NCBI GenBank assembly: GCA_040904785.1 | Contig: JBBDSV010000075.1 | Location: forward strand, 1 to 22,852 | Direction of reading: 5' to 3' | DNA: 22,852 bases | Source of the DNA: JBBDSV01 sp040904785 | Lineage (GTDB): Bacteria; Actinomycetota; Nitriliruptoria; Nitriliruptorales; Nitriliruptoraceae | Position numbers and translations under genes: made by a program | Notes under the pieces: model-generated | Told to the model about the DNA's origin: nothing | Seen by the model: the letters and a program-made list of their open reading frames with translations, nothing else | Database searches by the model: none | In this document: positions 7,285-14,420 of the stretch, one piece after another | How the letters are laid out: every line of letters begins with the position of its first letter | How positions within the stretch are numbered: position 1 is the first letter of the stretch

Positions 7285-9453
7285 TCAGCCGGTCTCGAGC
7301 GCGGCGAACGCCTCGAGGCCGGCGAACCGACGAGTGACCTCGGCCCGCCACGTCTGTCGTGCGGCGAGCTGAGGGTCCGCGGCGACGACGTCGCGGGCCA
7401 ACGCGCGCGTGCGTTCGATGACGTCGCCGTCACGCCGAAGACTGGTGAGTTTCAAGTCGGGCGTGCCCGACTGACGCGCGCCGAACAGCTGGCCGGATCC
7501 CCGGATGTCGAGATCGGTTTCGGCCAGGACGAACCCATCGGTTGTGGCGCAAACCGCCTCCAGGCGTCGTTGCGCATCGTCGGTGAGTTCACCGCGCCAG
7601 CCGGCGAACAGCACACAGAACGACCGGTCTGTCCCCCGCCCAACGCGGCCGCGGAGCTGATGCAGCTGGCTGATCCCGAAGCGTTCCGCATCCTCGATGA
7701 TCATGACGGTGGCCTCCGGCACGTCGACACCGACCTCGATGACGGTCGTGGACACGAGCACCTGGGCATCACCGGCACGGAACCGCTGCATAGCGCGGTC
7801 TTTGGCGTCGGGCCGCATCTGGCCGTGGACGAGTTCGACATCCAGGTCGTCGAAAACCTCGCCTGCGAGCCGCTCGTATTCCGCGACGGCAGCGGTCCCC
7901 GCGATCGCCTCCGATGGGGTAACGAACGGGCAGACGACATACGCGCGGTGGCCCTCGCGTGCCTGGGCGCGGACGAATTCGTACAGCGCATCCCGCCGTG
8001 ACCGCTCGGCGGGCGTGATCAACTGGGTGGTCACCGGTTGGCGACCGGGTGGAAGCTCGTCGAGGACGGTGACATCGAGATCGCCGTAGAGCGTCATGGC
8101 CAACGACCGCGGAATCGGTGTCGCCGTCATCACCAGCACGTCGGGAACGGCGTCGGCGACCGCATCGGCCTTCTCCTTGAGGCGCACGCGCTGACCGACC
8201 CCGAACCGGTGCTGCTCATCGATGACGGCGACACCGAGGTCGGCGAATCGCACCCCTTCCTCGAGCAGCGCGTGCGTCCCGATGACGATGTGCACGCTTC
8301 CGGCCAACAGCTCACCAAGTACGCGCCGCCGGTCGGTGGCCGACGTCGACGACGTGAGCAGCTCGACCCGCACACCGTCGAGCACGTTGACGCCGAGCGG
8401 CGCCAACAGGTGGGTCACGGTGCGGAAATGCTGTTCGGCGAGCACCTCGGTGGGCACCATCAGCGCAGCCTGACGGCCAGCGTCGACCGCGGCGAGCATC
8501 GCCCACAGCGCGACGAGGGTCTTGCCCGATCCGACGTCGCCCTGCAGCAGGCGATGCATGGGGCGCGGTGCCGCGAGGTCGCCGGCGATCTCGTCGATCG
8601 CCCGGCGCTGCGCTCCGGTGGGGGTGAATGGCAACGACGCGAGAAACTGCGTCGGCCATCCGTCTGCCGACGGGGCGTTGTCGAGACCGACGGCGTCGGC
8701 TTCGAGCTGGGCCCGACGCGCCTGGACGCCGAGCTGGAGTGTGAACAGTTCGTCGAAGACCAACCGGCGCCGCGCCCGGCGGGCGACTGCGGCATCGGCG
8801 GGCAGGTGGATGTCACGGAAGGCGGTGGCGAGGTCGATGAGATCGTGTTCGGCACGAACATCGTCACCGAGCCAGTCGACGATGGCGACGTCTTCAAGCG
8901 CCTGGGCGATCAGTTCGGCGATCTTGAAGCTCGCCAGTCGGTCAACCGCCGGATACACCGCCAGCAGCCGCTGATGCTGCAGTCGCTGTTGTGCCGAGGC
9001 GGCGTCGAGTCCGGTGTCGACCCGCCCCAGCATCTGCACGTCCGGGCCCGCCAATTGCAGCGCCCCGCGGAACCGTGAGACCTTCCCGCTGAACGCGGCG
9101 ACCGTGCCAACCGGCAGCTGTTTGACCCGCCAGGCCTGATGAAAGAACGTCACCGTCAAGGTTGCTCCGCTCGCCTGACGGACCGTTGCCGTGCTCACGT
9201 CCATCGGTCGCCGTCTGCCGCGGCGTGCGGTGCGGCGCGTCGACCAGTCGATGACTTCACCGAGGAGCGTCGCCGGCTCGCCTTCAACGACGTCGTGCAG
9301 GTCGAGCACTTCGCCCGCGTCGTGATACCGGCGCGGATAGTGCTCCAGCAGATCGCGGACAGTGTGGATATCGAGCCCGTCGGCGAGTCGCTTGGCGATG
9401 GCCGGCCCGACCCCCGCGAGGGTGGTGACCGGGTCGTCGAGCGTGCGCGTCAC
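7285..9453 (-). CDS. recG: ATP-dependent DNA helicase RecG
   Basis: The 722-residue helicase remodels stalled replication forks and Holliday junctions. After an N-terminal GVGPAIAKRL helix-hairpin-helix comes a wedge/OB domain, then the helicase core: Walker A GDVGSGKT with Lys311, the DEQH box at about 412-415, TATPIPRSLAMTLYGDLD, the LPPGRQPV linker, HGQM and QLRGRVGRG. The GTG at 9453 overlaps the fakA stop as GTGA; the longer upstream reading is rejected because it only adds an arginine-rich tail read through the end of fakA. The coupling to the DAK2 gene mirrors the order seen in mycobacteria. It converges on the nitroreductase gene with a 22-base gap. Confidence 0.97.
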   Translation of the reverse strand: MTRTLDDPVTTLAGVGPAIAKRLADGLDIHTVRDLLEHYPRRYHDAGEVLDLHDVVEGEPATLLGEVIDWSTRRTARRGRRRPMDVSTATVRQASGATLTVTFFHQAWRVKQLPVGTVAAFSGKVSRFRGALQLAGPDVQMLGRVDTGLDAASAQQRLQHQRLLAVYPAVDRLASFKIAELIAQALEDVAIVDWLGDDVRAEHDLIDLATAFRDIHLPADAAVARRARRRLVFDELFTLQLGVQARRAQLEADAVGLDNAPSADGWPTQFLASLPFTPTGAQRRAIDEIAGDLAAPRPMHRLLQGDVGSGKTLVALWAMLAAVDAGRQAALMVPTEVLAEQHFRTVTHLLAPLGVNVLDGVRVELLTSSTSATDRRRVLGELLAGSVHIVIGTHALLEEGVRFADLGVAVIDEQHRFGVGQRVRLKEKADAVADAVPDVLVMTATPIPRSLAMTLYGDLDVTVLDELPPGRQPVTTQLITPAERSRRDALYEFVRAQAREGHRAYVVCPFVTPSEAIAGTAAVAEYERLAGEVFDDLDVELVHGQMRPDAKDRAMQRFRAGDAQVLVSTTVIEVGVDVPEATVMIIEDAERFGISQLHQLRGRVGRGTDRSFCVLFAGWRGELTDDAQRRLEAVCATTDGFVLAETDLDIRGSGQLFGARQSGTPDLKLTSLRRDGDVIERTRALARDVVAADPQLAARQTWRAEVTRRFAGLEAFAALETG

Positions 9454-11063
9454 TCTGCGCCGATCCAGAACCGCGCGGGCCGGACGCCGCCGTCGACGAC
9501 GTCGATCTCGGCATGCGGGCAACAGGTGCGCACAGCCGACTCGACCTTGGCGATCTCGTCGGCGTCGACGTCGGCGCCGACGAGCACGGTGACAAGCTCG
9601 GCGGCCTGCGCGTCGATCGCGGCGCAGGCTGGTTCGACCGCCGACGGCGCGTCGGCCGCGAGTGCCACGACCGTGCCGTCCCCGCGCGCGACGATCGCCT
9701 CGCCGGTACGGACCGGACCGAGTGGCGTGTCCGAGTCACGCAGTGCCGACACGATCTCGGCCGCCCGCACCGCCGATGCGGCGTCCTCGACGGCCGCGGT
9801 GACGACATCGATATCGCCAGCCGCGTCGAACACGGCGACACCGGCGAGCGTGGCGAGCGGATTGCTCGCGGCCGCACACACCCGCACGTCGATGCCGTCA
9901 CCTTCGGCCAACCGCGCGGCCTGATGGGCGGCGGCGACCCCGTGCCGATGACCCGGGAACACGATGACGCGAACGGCGTTCGCGGCGACGATCGCACGGT
10001 GGATCTGGTCGACGGACGGCAGCGCGCCGGCACGGCCATCGACGACCACCGCACCGTGCGACCGTGCGAGTGCGGCGAGGCCATCGCCGGCGAGCACCGC
10101 GACGGGCCGGATCGCCGCGCGGTGTGCGGCGGCACGGCGTGCGATCTGGTCGCCGAAATGTTCGACCTGAATGTTGCTGGGCACGCCGAACCGCGTGCCG
10201 GTCTCGATCACGGCGCCGACGTCGTCGGTGTGGATGTGGACGTTGAGCACGCCGCCTGCGGCGACAACGGCGACGGAGTCCCCCAGCGTTTCGAGTTCAC
10301 TGCGCAACGCGGAACGCACCGCGTCGTCCGCGTCGAGCAGGAACTGCACTTCGAACGCCGTCGGTGACGGCGCGACGCCACCCGTCGCGGTCAGTTGCTC
10401 GAGCGGCCGCGGATGATCATCGACGACATCGGGTTCTGCGCCCGTGAGATGTCCATGCACTGCCGCAAGGACCACCTCGAACCCGCGCGCGCCGGCGTCG
10501 ACAACACCCGCGTGCCGCAGCACCTCGAGCTGATCGGGTGTGCGTTCGACGGCTTCAGCAGCGGCAGCGAAAGCGCGCTCCGACGTGGCGACCAGATCGG
10601 CACCAGAATCGGCCGCGTCGCGCGCGGCGACCGACGCCGCCCGGATGACGGTCAGAATCGTGCCCTCGACCGGCTCGGCGACGGCACCGTACGCGAGTGA
10701 ACACGCGGCTTCGAGCGCATCGGCGTACATGTTGGCGTCGACGTGCCGATGGCCTGAGACGACGTCGATGACCGCACGGATCACCTGACTGAGAATCACT
10801 CCCGAGTTGCCCCGGGCACCACCGACGACGGCACGGACGACATCGGTGGCGACCTGCGGCGTCGCCGGGTCCGACGCGGCCGCGAGGACATCGCATCCGG
10901 CGCGCACCGTCAGCGTCATGTTCGTCCCGGTGTCCCCATCGGGCACCGGAAACACGTTGAGCTCGTCGATCGTCTCGCGGCGACGTTCCAGCGCGGCATG
11001 CACACGGGTCAGCAGTGCGGGCAGTTCCCGCACCGAGAGCGGTGCGCCGGTGTCCACCGCCAC
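9450..11063 (-). CDS. DAK2 domain protein, FakA/YloV family (fatty acid kinase ATP-binding subunit-like)
   Basis: The 537-residue protein begins with a DAK2 kinase domain: NVFPVPDGDTGTNM places the metal- and ATP-binding aspartates at about residues 42-44, followed by GARGNSGVILSQVIRA and the DAGARGFEVVL motif, then the middle and C-terminal regions of FakA/YloV proteins. In Staphylococcus FakA phosphorylates fatty acids held by a FakB (DegV) partner; no FakB lies in this window, so the substrate is inferred. The GTG at 11063 has GGGAGG four bases upstream; a second GTG two codons later is equally possible. Extension further upstream would run through the rpmB promoter region. It is coupled to recG by a GTGA overlap. 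Confidence 0.88.
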   Translation of the reverse strand: MAVDTGAPLSVRELPALLTRVHAALERRRETIDELNVFPVPDGDTGTNMTLTVRAGCDVLAAASDPATPQVATDVVRAVVGGARGNSGVILSQVIRAVIDVVSGHRHVDANMYADALEAACSLAYGAVAEPVEGTILTVIRAASVAARDAADSGADLVATSERAFAAAAEAVERTPDQLEVLRHAGVVDAGARGFEVVLAAVHGHLTGAEPDVVDDHPRPLEQLTATGGVAPSPTAFEVQFLLDADDAVRSALRSELETLGDSVAVVAAGGVLNVHIHTDDVGAVIETGTRFGVPSNIQVEHFGDQIARRAAAHRAAIRPVAVLAGDGLAALARSHGAVVVDGRAGALPSVDQIHRAIVAANAVRVIVFPGHRHGVAAAHQAARLAEGDGIDVRVCAAASNPLATLAGVAVFDAAGDIDVVTAAVEDAASAVRAAEIVSALRDSDTPLGPVRTGEAIVARGDGTVVALAADAPSAVEPACAAIDAQAAELVTVLVGADVDADEIAKVESAVRTCCPHAEIDVVDGGVRPARFWIGAE

Positions 11064-11091
11064 CCGACCTCCCTGTCGCGACGACCGATGC

Positions 11092-11097
11092 AGCGTA
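11092..11097 (-). promoter_or_regulatory. Candidate -10 box for the fakA-recG pair
   Basis: Minus-strand TACGCT, 28 bases before the GTG start. It fits the TANNNT pattern and leaves room for the ribosome site. Confidence 0.35.
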
Positions 11098-11150
11098 GTG
11101 TCGCAGCACCGCGTCGCGTCACCGCGTATGCAGGGCCCGAGCCACACTGG

Positions 11151-11156
11151 TAGCCT
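11151..11156 (+). promoter_or_regulatory. Candidate -10 box for rpmB
   Basis: TAGCCT preceded by TGG (extended form) in the 222-base divergent gap. It is the same hexamer seen before cofC at 14407. It would give a leader of about 120 bases. Confidence 0.4.
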
Positions 11157-11186
11157 GCCCGTTTCCGCGCCCGCACACCTGTTGTG

Positions 11187-11238
11187 ACGGGCCAGTTCAC
11201 CGGCCCGTTCAGTTTCCCGGCGCGGTTGCGCCCGCGCC
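11187..11238 (+). promoter_or_regulatory. Two tandem hairpins in the rpmB leader
   Basis: ACGGGCC (11187-11193) pairs with GGCCCGT (11202-11208). Next, GGCGCGG (11219-11225) pairs with CCGCGCC (11232-11238). Both lie between the candidate promoter and the rpmB start, so they would be transcribed into the leader. The first is followed by TCAGTTTCC, a weak U-tract, so it could act as an attenuator. This is inference from base pairing only. Confidence 0.35.
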
Positions 11239-11285
11239 GCACGGCGCCCACCTCGGACACGCGTCCGTTCGACAAAGGCAGCACG

Positions 11286-11486
11286 ATGGCGTCCACTTGC
11301 GAGCTCTGCAATAAGAAGCCGTGGTTCGGCAAGCAGGTCTCCCACTCGCACCGTCGCTCCTCCAAGCGATGGAGCCCCAACATTCAGCGGGTCACCGCGT
11401 GGGTCGACGGCCGCACCGTGCGACTCAATGTGTGCACGTCGTGCCTCAAGGCGGGCAAGGTCCAGCGGCCGCCGGTCAAGGCCTGA
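11286..11486 (+). CDS. rpmB: 50S ribosomal protein L28
   Basis: The 66-residue protein has the L28 pattern: CELCNKKPWFGKQVSHSH near the N-terminus, then RSSKRWSPNIQRVT, and the end VCTSCLKAGKV. The two CxxC pairs mark the zinc-binding form. The ATG at 11286 has AAAGG eight bases upstream; a start 34 codons further up would add a sequence foreign to the family. It is divergent from fakA-recG, an arrangement also known in mycobacteria, and convergent with ddl. Confidence 0.96.
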   Translation: MASTCELCNKKPWFGKQVSHSHRRSSKRWSPNIQRVTAWVDGRTVRLNVCTSCLKAGKVQRPPVKA

Positions 11487-11523
11487 CACAGTCGGATCTG
11501 CGGGCGACCTCGGACACACGGCG

Positions 11524-11547
11524 CGACGGCTGACGCGTCAGCCGTCG
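11524..11547. terminator. 24-bp perfect palindrome between rpmB and ddl, probable bidirectional terminator
   Basis: The twelve-base arm CGACGGCTGACG is followed immediately by its exact reverse complement, with no spacer. On the plus strand it is followed by TCGTCGTTT, a weak U-tract that suits ending rpmB transcription. It covers the ddl stop codon (11538-11540), so it would lie within the end of the ddl message. Confidence 0.55.
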
Positions 11548-12623
11548 TCGTTTCCGGCGTATGCCAGTGCGTCGTCGAGCAAACGGCCGACAAGCCTCGG
11601 ATAGGGCAGGCCCGCCTCGTCCCACAGACGCGGGAACATCGATCGTTCCGTGAAACCCGGGATCGTGTTGATCTCGTTGACAAGCACCCCGCGACTCTCT
11701 GACACGAAGAAGTCGACGCGGGCGAGACCCCGGCAGCCGATCGCCCGAAACGCGGCGACGGCCAGCTGGCGGACACGTGCGATGACGTCGGCGTCGAGGT
11801 GTGCCGGGATCACCAGCTCGCTGTCGGCCCGATATTTCGCCTCGAAGTCGTAGAACTCCCCCGCCGGCACGATCTCCCCCGGGTTTGTCACGTCGAGGGT
11901 GTCGTGGCCGAGCACGCCGACCTCGAGCTCCCGGGCATCGGTGATCCCGACTTCGATGACCGCCGTATCGTCGTACTCGAACGCCTGCGCCATCGCGGCG
12001 TTGAGCCCATCGACCTCGTCGACCCGGGAGATGCCGATCGACGACCCCTGCCGTACCGGCTTGACGAACCATGGCGCCGGCAGGCGGGCGGCCACGTCGG
12101 CGCGCACGTCGTCGGGCGCGTTGTGCCAGCGTTGCCGGTGGACGGCGAGATAGTCGGCTTGCGGCAGCCCAGCGGCAGCGAACGTCGCCTTCATCGCGGC
12201 CTTGTCGATCCCGATCGACGACGCGGTGACATCGGCACCGACGTAGGGCACACCGACGGTCGCGAGCATTCCCTGCACGGTGCCGTCCTCGCCCCACGGT
12301 CCGTGCAACACGGGAAAGACGACGTCGATGACCCCGTGCGAGGCCACTCGCGCACCAGCGTCATCGAGTTCAAAGAGCATCGGCCCCTGTCGGGTGCCGA
12401 CAAGCGCAGCCGTCGGACCCGTGTCCGCAACTGACGGCAGCGTCGTGTCGGTCGGCGCAGCGATGTTGCCGTCCGTGCGGGTCCACCGGCCCGCGCGGGT
12501 GATGCCGATGGGCACGACCTCGTAGCGGGATCGGTCGATCGCCCCGAGCACGGCGCGAGCCGACAGACAGGAGACCTCGTGCTCGCTCGATCGTCCTCCG
12601 TACAGGAGCACGACGCGCCTCAT
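11538..12623 (-). CDS. ddl: D-alanine--D-alanine ligase
   Basis: The 361-residue ATP-grasp enzyme joins two D-alanines for the peptidoglycan stem peptide. Visible motifs are LLYGGRSSEHEVS with Glu14, LHGPWGEDGTVQG, KPVRQGSSIGISRV with Ser194-Ser195, the loop GEFYDFEAKY, and VNEINTIPGFT with the metal-binding residues near the end. Tyr264 at the end of the omega loop is the residue expected for D-Ala-D-Ala ligases rather than the Phe of D-lactate ligases, so no intrinsic glycopeptide resistance is suggested. The ATG has GGGAG six bases before it. It follows the CPT-like gene by 91 bases and probably shares the gpsA transcript. Confidence 0.97.
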   Translation of the reverse strand: MRRVVLLYGGRSSEHEVSCLSARAVLGAIDRSRYEVVPIGITRAGRWTRTDGNIAAPTDTTLPSVADTGPTAALVGTRQGPMLFELDDAGARVASHGVIDVVFPVLHGPWGEDGTVQGMLATVGVPYVGADVTASSIGIDKAAMKATFAAAGLPQADYLAVHRQRWHNAPDDVRADVAARLPAPWFVKPVRQGSSIGISRVDEVDGLNAAMAQAFEYDDTAVIEVGITDARELEVGVLGHDTLDVTNPGEIVPAGEFYDFEAKYRADSELVIPAHLDADVIARVRQLAVAAFRAIGCRGLARVDFFVSESRGVLVNEINTIPGFTERSMFPRLWDEAGLPYPRLVGRLLDDALAYAGNDDG

Positions 12624-12714
12624 GCACGACTCCCGATCCGGGTCCGGCGACCTCGTCGCCGCGCAGACTAATCGCTTGGGCTGCCGTGCGGACCGGCCTC
12701 CGGCCCGGGAATCG

Positions 12715-13314
12715 TCAACGGTCGTGGAATGGGGTCCGTCTTGCCACTGCGGCGAGGATGACGTCGACGATCTCGGCGGTCGTCATCGTCGTGGTGTCGA
12801 TCACGAGGTCGCGATCGGCGATGTCGGCGAACACGTCCAGTTGCCACAGCACTCCCGGACGGGGTTCTCCGTCGTCGTCGGCGCCACGGAGCTCGAGCAC
12901 GTCCGGATCGCACGTCAAGCCGATGTGGAGCACCGGGAGATCAACCATCGCACCACGCAGATCCTGCACAGTCGTGCGATCGAGCAACAGATGGTCGAGT
13001 GCGACATCCCAGCCGGCAATCGCCCACGTCGCCGCGACACGATGCATCGCACCGACCAGTTCGCGCCCCAACGGCCCCCAGTGGACACGTGACCGGCCGG
13101 CTCCGCCCGTCACCGGCGTGAGCAGGTCCCACCAACGATCGAGTTCCGGCCCGAAGGCGGTCAACGTCCGGTCGAGTCCGACATCGAGGAGCGGTTCGGT
13201 CCGAACCCGCGGCCACGCTTCCTGCAGCGCGGCCAGCGTCGTCGACGTGCCGACGCCGCTGGGCCCGTCGAGGACGAGCACGAGCCCGGGGTTGCGTGCC
13301 TGCCAGTCGCTCAC
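12715..13314 (-). CDS. Chloramphenicol phosphotransferase-like protein with a lysine-less P-loop
   Basis: The 199-residue protein has a single kinase-type domain. Residues 11-26 read as a beta strand plus P-loop, but the loop is GPSGVGTST: Thr23 stands where Walker A has Lys. Then follow LLDVGLDRTL (Asp48 matches the catalytic Asp of chloramphenicol phosphotransferase), ALDHLLLDRTTVQDLRGAM, VLHIGLTCDPDVLELR and, near the end, DLVIDTT, in the order expected for that family. The substrate is unknown and I do not call it a resistance gene. The GTG at 13314 overlaps the gpsA stop as GTGA, so the two are translationally coupled. In mycobacteria gpsA and ddl are neighbours, from memory; here this gene sits between them. 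Confidence 0.75.
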   Translation of the reverse strand: MSDWQARNPGLVLVLDGPSGVGTSTTLAALQEAWPRVRTEPLLDVGLDRTLTAFGPELDRWWDLLTPVTGGAGRSRVHWGPLGRELVGAMHRVAATWAIAGWDVALDHLLLDRTTVQDLRGAMVDLPVLHIGLTCDPDVLELRGADDDGEPRPGVLWQLDVFADIADRDLVIDTTTMTTAEIVDVILAAVARRTPFHDR

Positions 13315-14324
13315 ACGTCCATCCCGTAGATCTCCGGCTTCGCCGCTCGAGCGAGCAAAGCATCGGCAAGGTCGCGCGGGTCGCGCCCGTCGTGACATGC
13401 GGCGACGACGCCTTCGGTGATCGGCATGTCGACGCCGAGCTGGTGGGCGAGGTCGAGCAAGGCCCGTGACGACCGCACACCTTCGGCAATCATGTTCATC
13501 GACGCGAGCACGTCGGCGATCCGCTCCCCTCGACCGAGGCGGTCGCCGACAGTGCGATTGCGGGACTTGTCCGACGTGCACGTCACCACGAGGTCACCGA
13601 CTCCCGCCAAGCCCGAAAAGGTCAGCGGCAGTCCGCCGAGCGCGACACCGAGGCGCGTCATCTCGGCCAGTCCGCGTGTGATGACCGCGGCCATCGTGTT
13701 GCCGCCGAACCCCATCCCATGGGCCATTCCCGCCGCGATCGCGATCACGTTCTTGACGGCTCCGCCGACTTCGACTCCGGCACGGTCCTCGTTGGTGTAC
13801 ACGCGGAAGTAGGGGGCCATGACGGCGCGTTGCACCCGCGCGACACGGTCGACATCTGATCCGGCGGCGACACTCGCCGCCGGCAGCCGCAAGGCACATT
13901 CGGCGGCCAGGTTCGGGCCCGACACCACGACGACGCGTTCGGGCCGGCAGTCGAGATGTTCGATGATCATCTGGCTGCCGAACCTCCGGGACGCGACGTC
14001 GACACCCTTGATGAGGCTGACCAGCGTCGCATCGGCCGGGATTGCGGTCCCCCAGACGTCGAGTTGTTCACCCAGTCCGACGGACGGAATTGCGAGGACG
14101 ACGACATCGGTTTCTGCGAGCGCGTCCTGCGGGTCGTCGGTTGCGCGCAGTGCATCCGGCAGCGCGACGTCCGGCAGGTAGGTCCGGTTGGTGTGCGCGC
14201 GGTTGATTTCATCGGCGACGTTCCCGCGGCGTGCCCACAGGACCGTTTCTTCGCCCGCGTCGATGCACATCATCGCGAACGCGGTGCCCCAGGAGCCGGC
14301 ACCCATGACCGCAACCCTGCCCAC
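13311..14324 (-). CDS. gpsA: NAD(P)-dependent glycerol-3-phosphate dehydrogenase
   Basis: The 337-residue enzyme reduces dihydroxyacetone phosphate to sn-glycerol-3-phosphate for membrane lipids. It begins with a Rossmann motif, MGAGSWGTA (about residues 7-15), has LIKGV and VVSGPNLAAEC in the middle, and GGAVKNVIAIAAGMAHGMGFGGNT with the catalytic lysine, followed by GLAGVGDLVVTCTSD and RN. Length is normal for the family. I chose the GTG at 14324, with AAGGA about seven bases before it, over a start 20 codons upstream. It is divergent from cofC and leads a run with the CPT-like gene and ddl. Confidence 0.96.
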   Translation of the reverse strand: MGRVAVMGAGSWGTAFAMMCIDAGEETVLWARRGNVADEINRAHTNRTYLPDVALPDALRATDDPQDALAETDVVVLAIPSVGLGEQLDVWGTAIPADATLVSLIKGVDVASRRFGSQMIIEHLDCRPERVVVVSGPNLAAECALRLPAASVAAGSDVDRVARVQRAVMAPYFRVYTNEDRAGVEVGGAVKNVIAIAAGMAHGMGFGGNTMAAVITRGLAEMTRLGVALGGLPLTFSGLAGVGDLVVTCTSDKSRNRTVGDRLGRGERIADVLASMNMIAEGVRSSRALLDLAHQLGVDMPITEGVVAACHDGRDPRDLADALLARAAKPEIYGMDV

Positions 14325-14351
14325 GTGGCGTCCTTCGGACGATTGGCTGCG

Positions 14352-14357
14352 ACAGTA
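14352..14357 (-). promoter_or_regulatory. Candidate -10 box for gpsA
   Basis: Minus-strand TACTGT, 27 bases before the GTG start at 14324, in the 96-base divergent gap with cofC. Confidence 0.35.
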
Positions 14358-14406
14358 GCCCAGCGACCACCGCAGGCGTCCCATCCCGCCGATCGTCGGG
14401 ACCCGT

Positions 14407-14412
14407 TAGCCT
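14407..14412 (+). promoter_or_regulatory. Candidate -10 box for a leaderless cofC transcript
   Basis: TAGCCT is followed by eight bases and then the cofC ATG. No ribosome site exists between them, so transcription would start at or next to the A of the start codon. Confidence 0.5.
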
Positions 14413-14420
14413 GCCGCCGC

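Noticed and set aside
8038..9078. A 346-codon plus-strand frame inside recG
   Set aside because: It is antisense to the RecG helicase core; the minus strand carries the conserved motifs.
11064..11519. N-terminal extension of the DAK2 protein by about 150 codons
   Set aside because: It would run through the divergent promoter region and antisense to rpmB; the GTG at 11063 has a strong ribosome site and gives the family-like N-terminus.
12715..13314. Calling the CPT-like gene a chloramphenicol resistance gene
   Set aside because: Only the fold family is supported; the P-loop lysine is absent and the gene sits in a housekeeping run.
13315..13581. Extension of the CPT-like protein upstream by 89 codons
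   Set aside because: The extra sequence is an arginine-rich shadow of gpsA; the GTGA overlap at 13311-13314 gives a better start.
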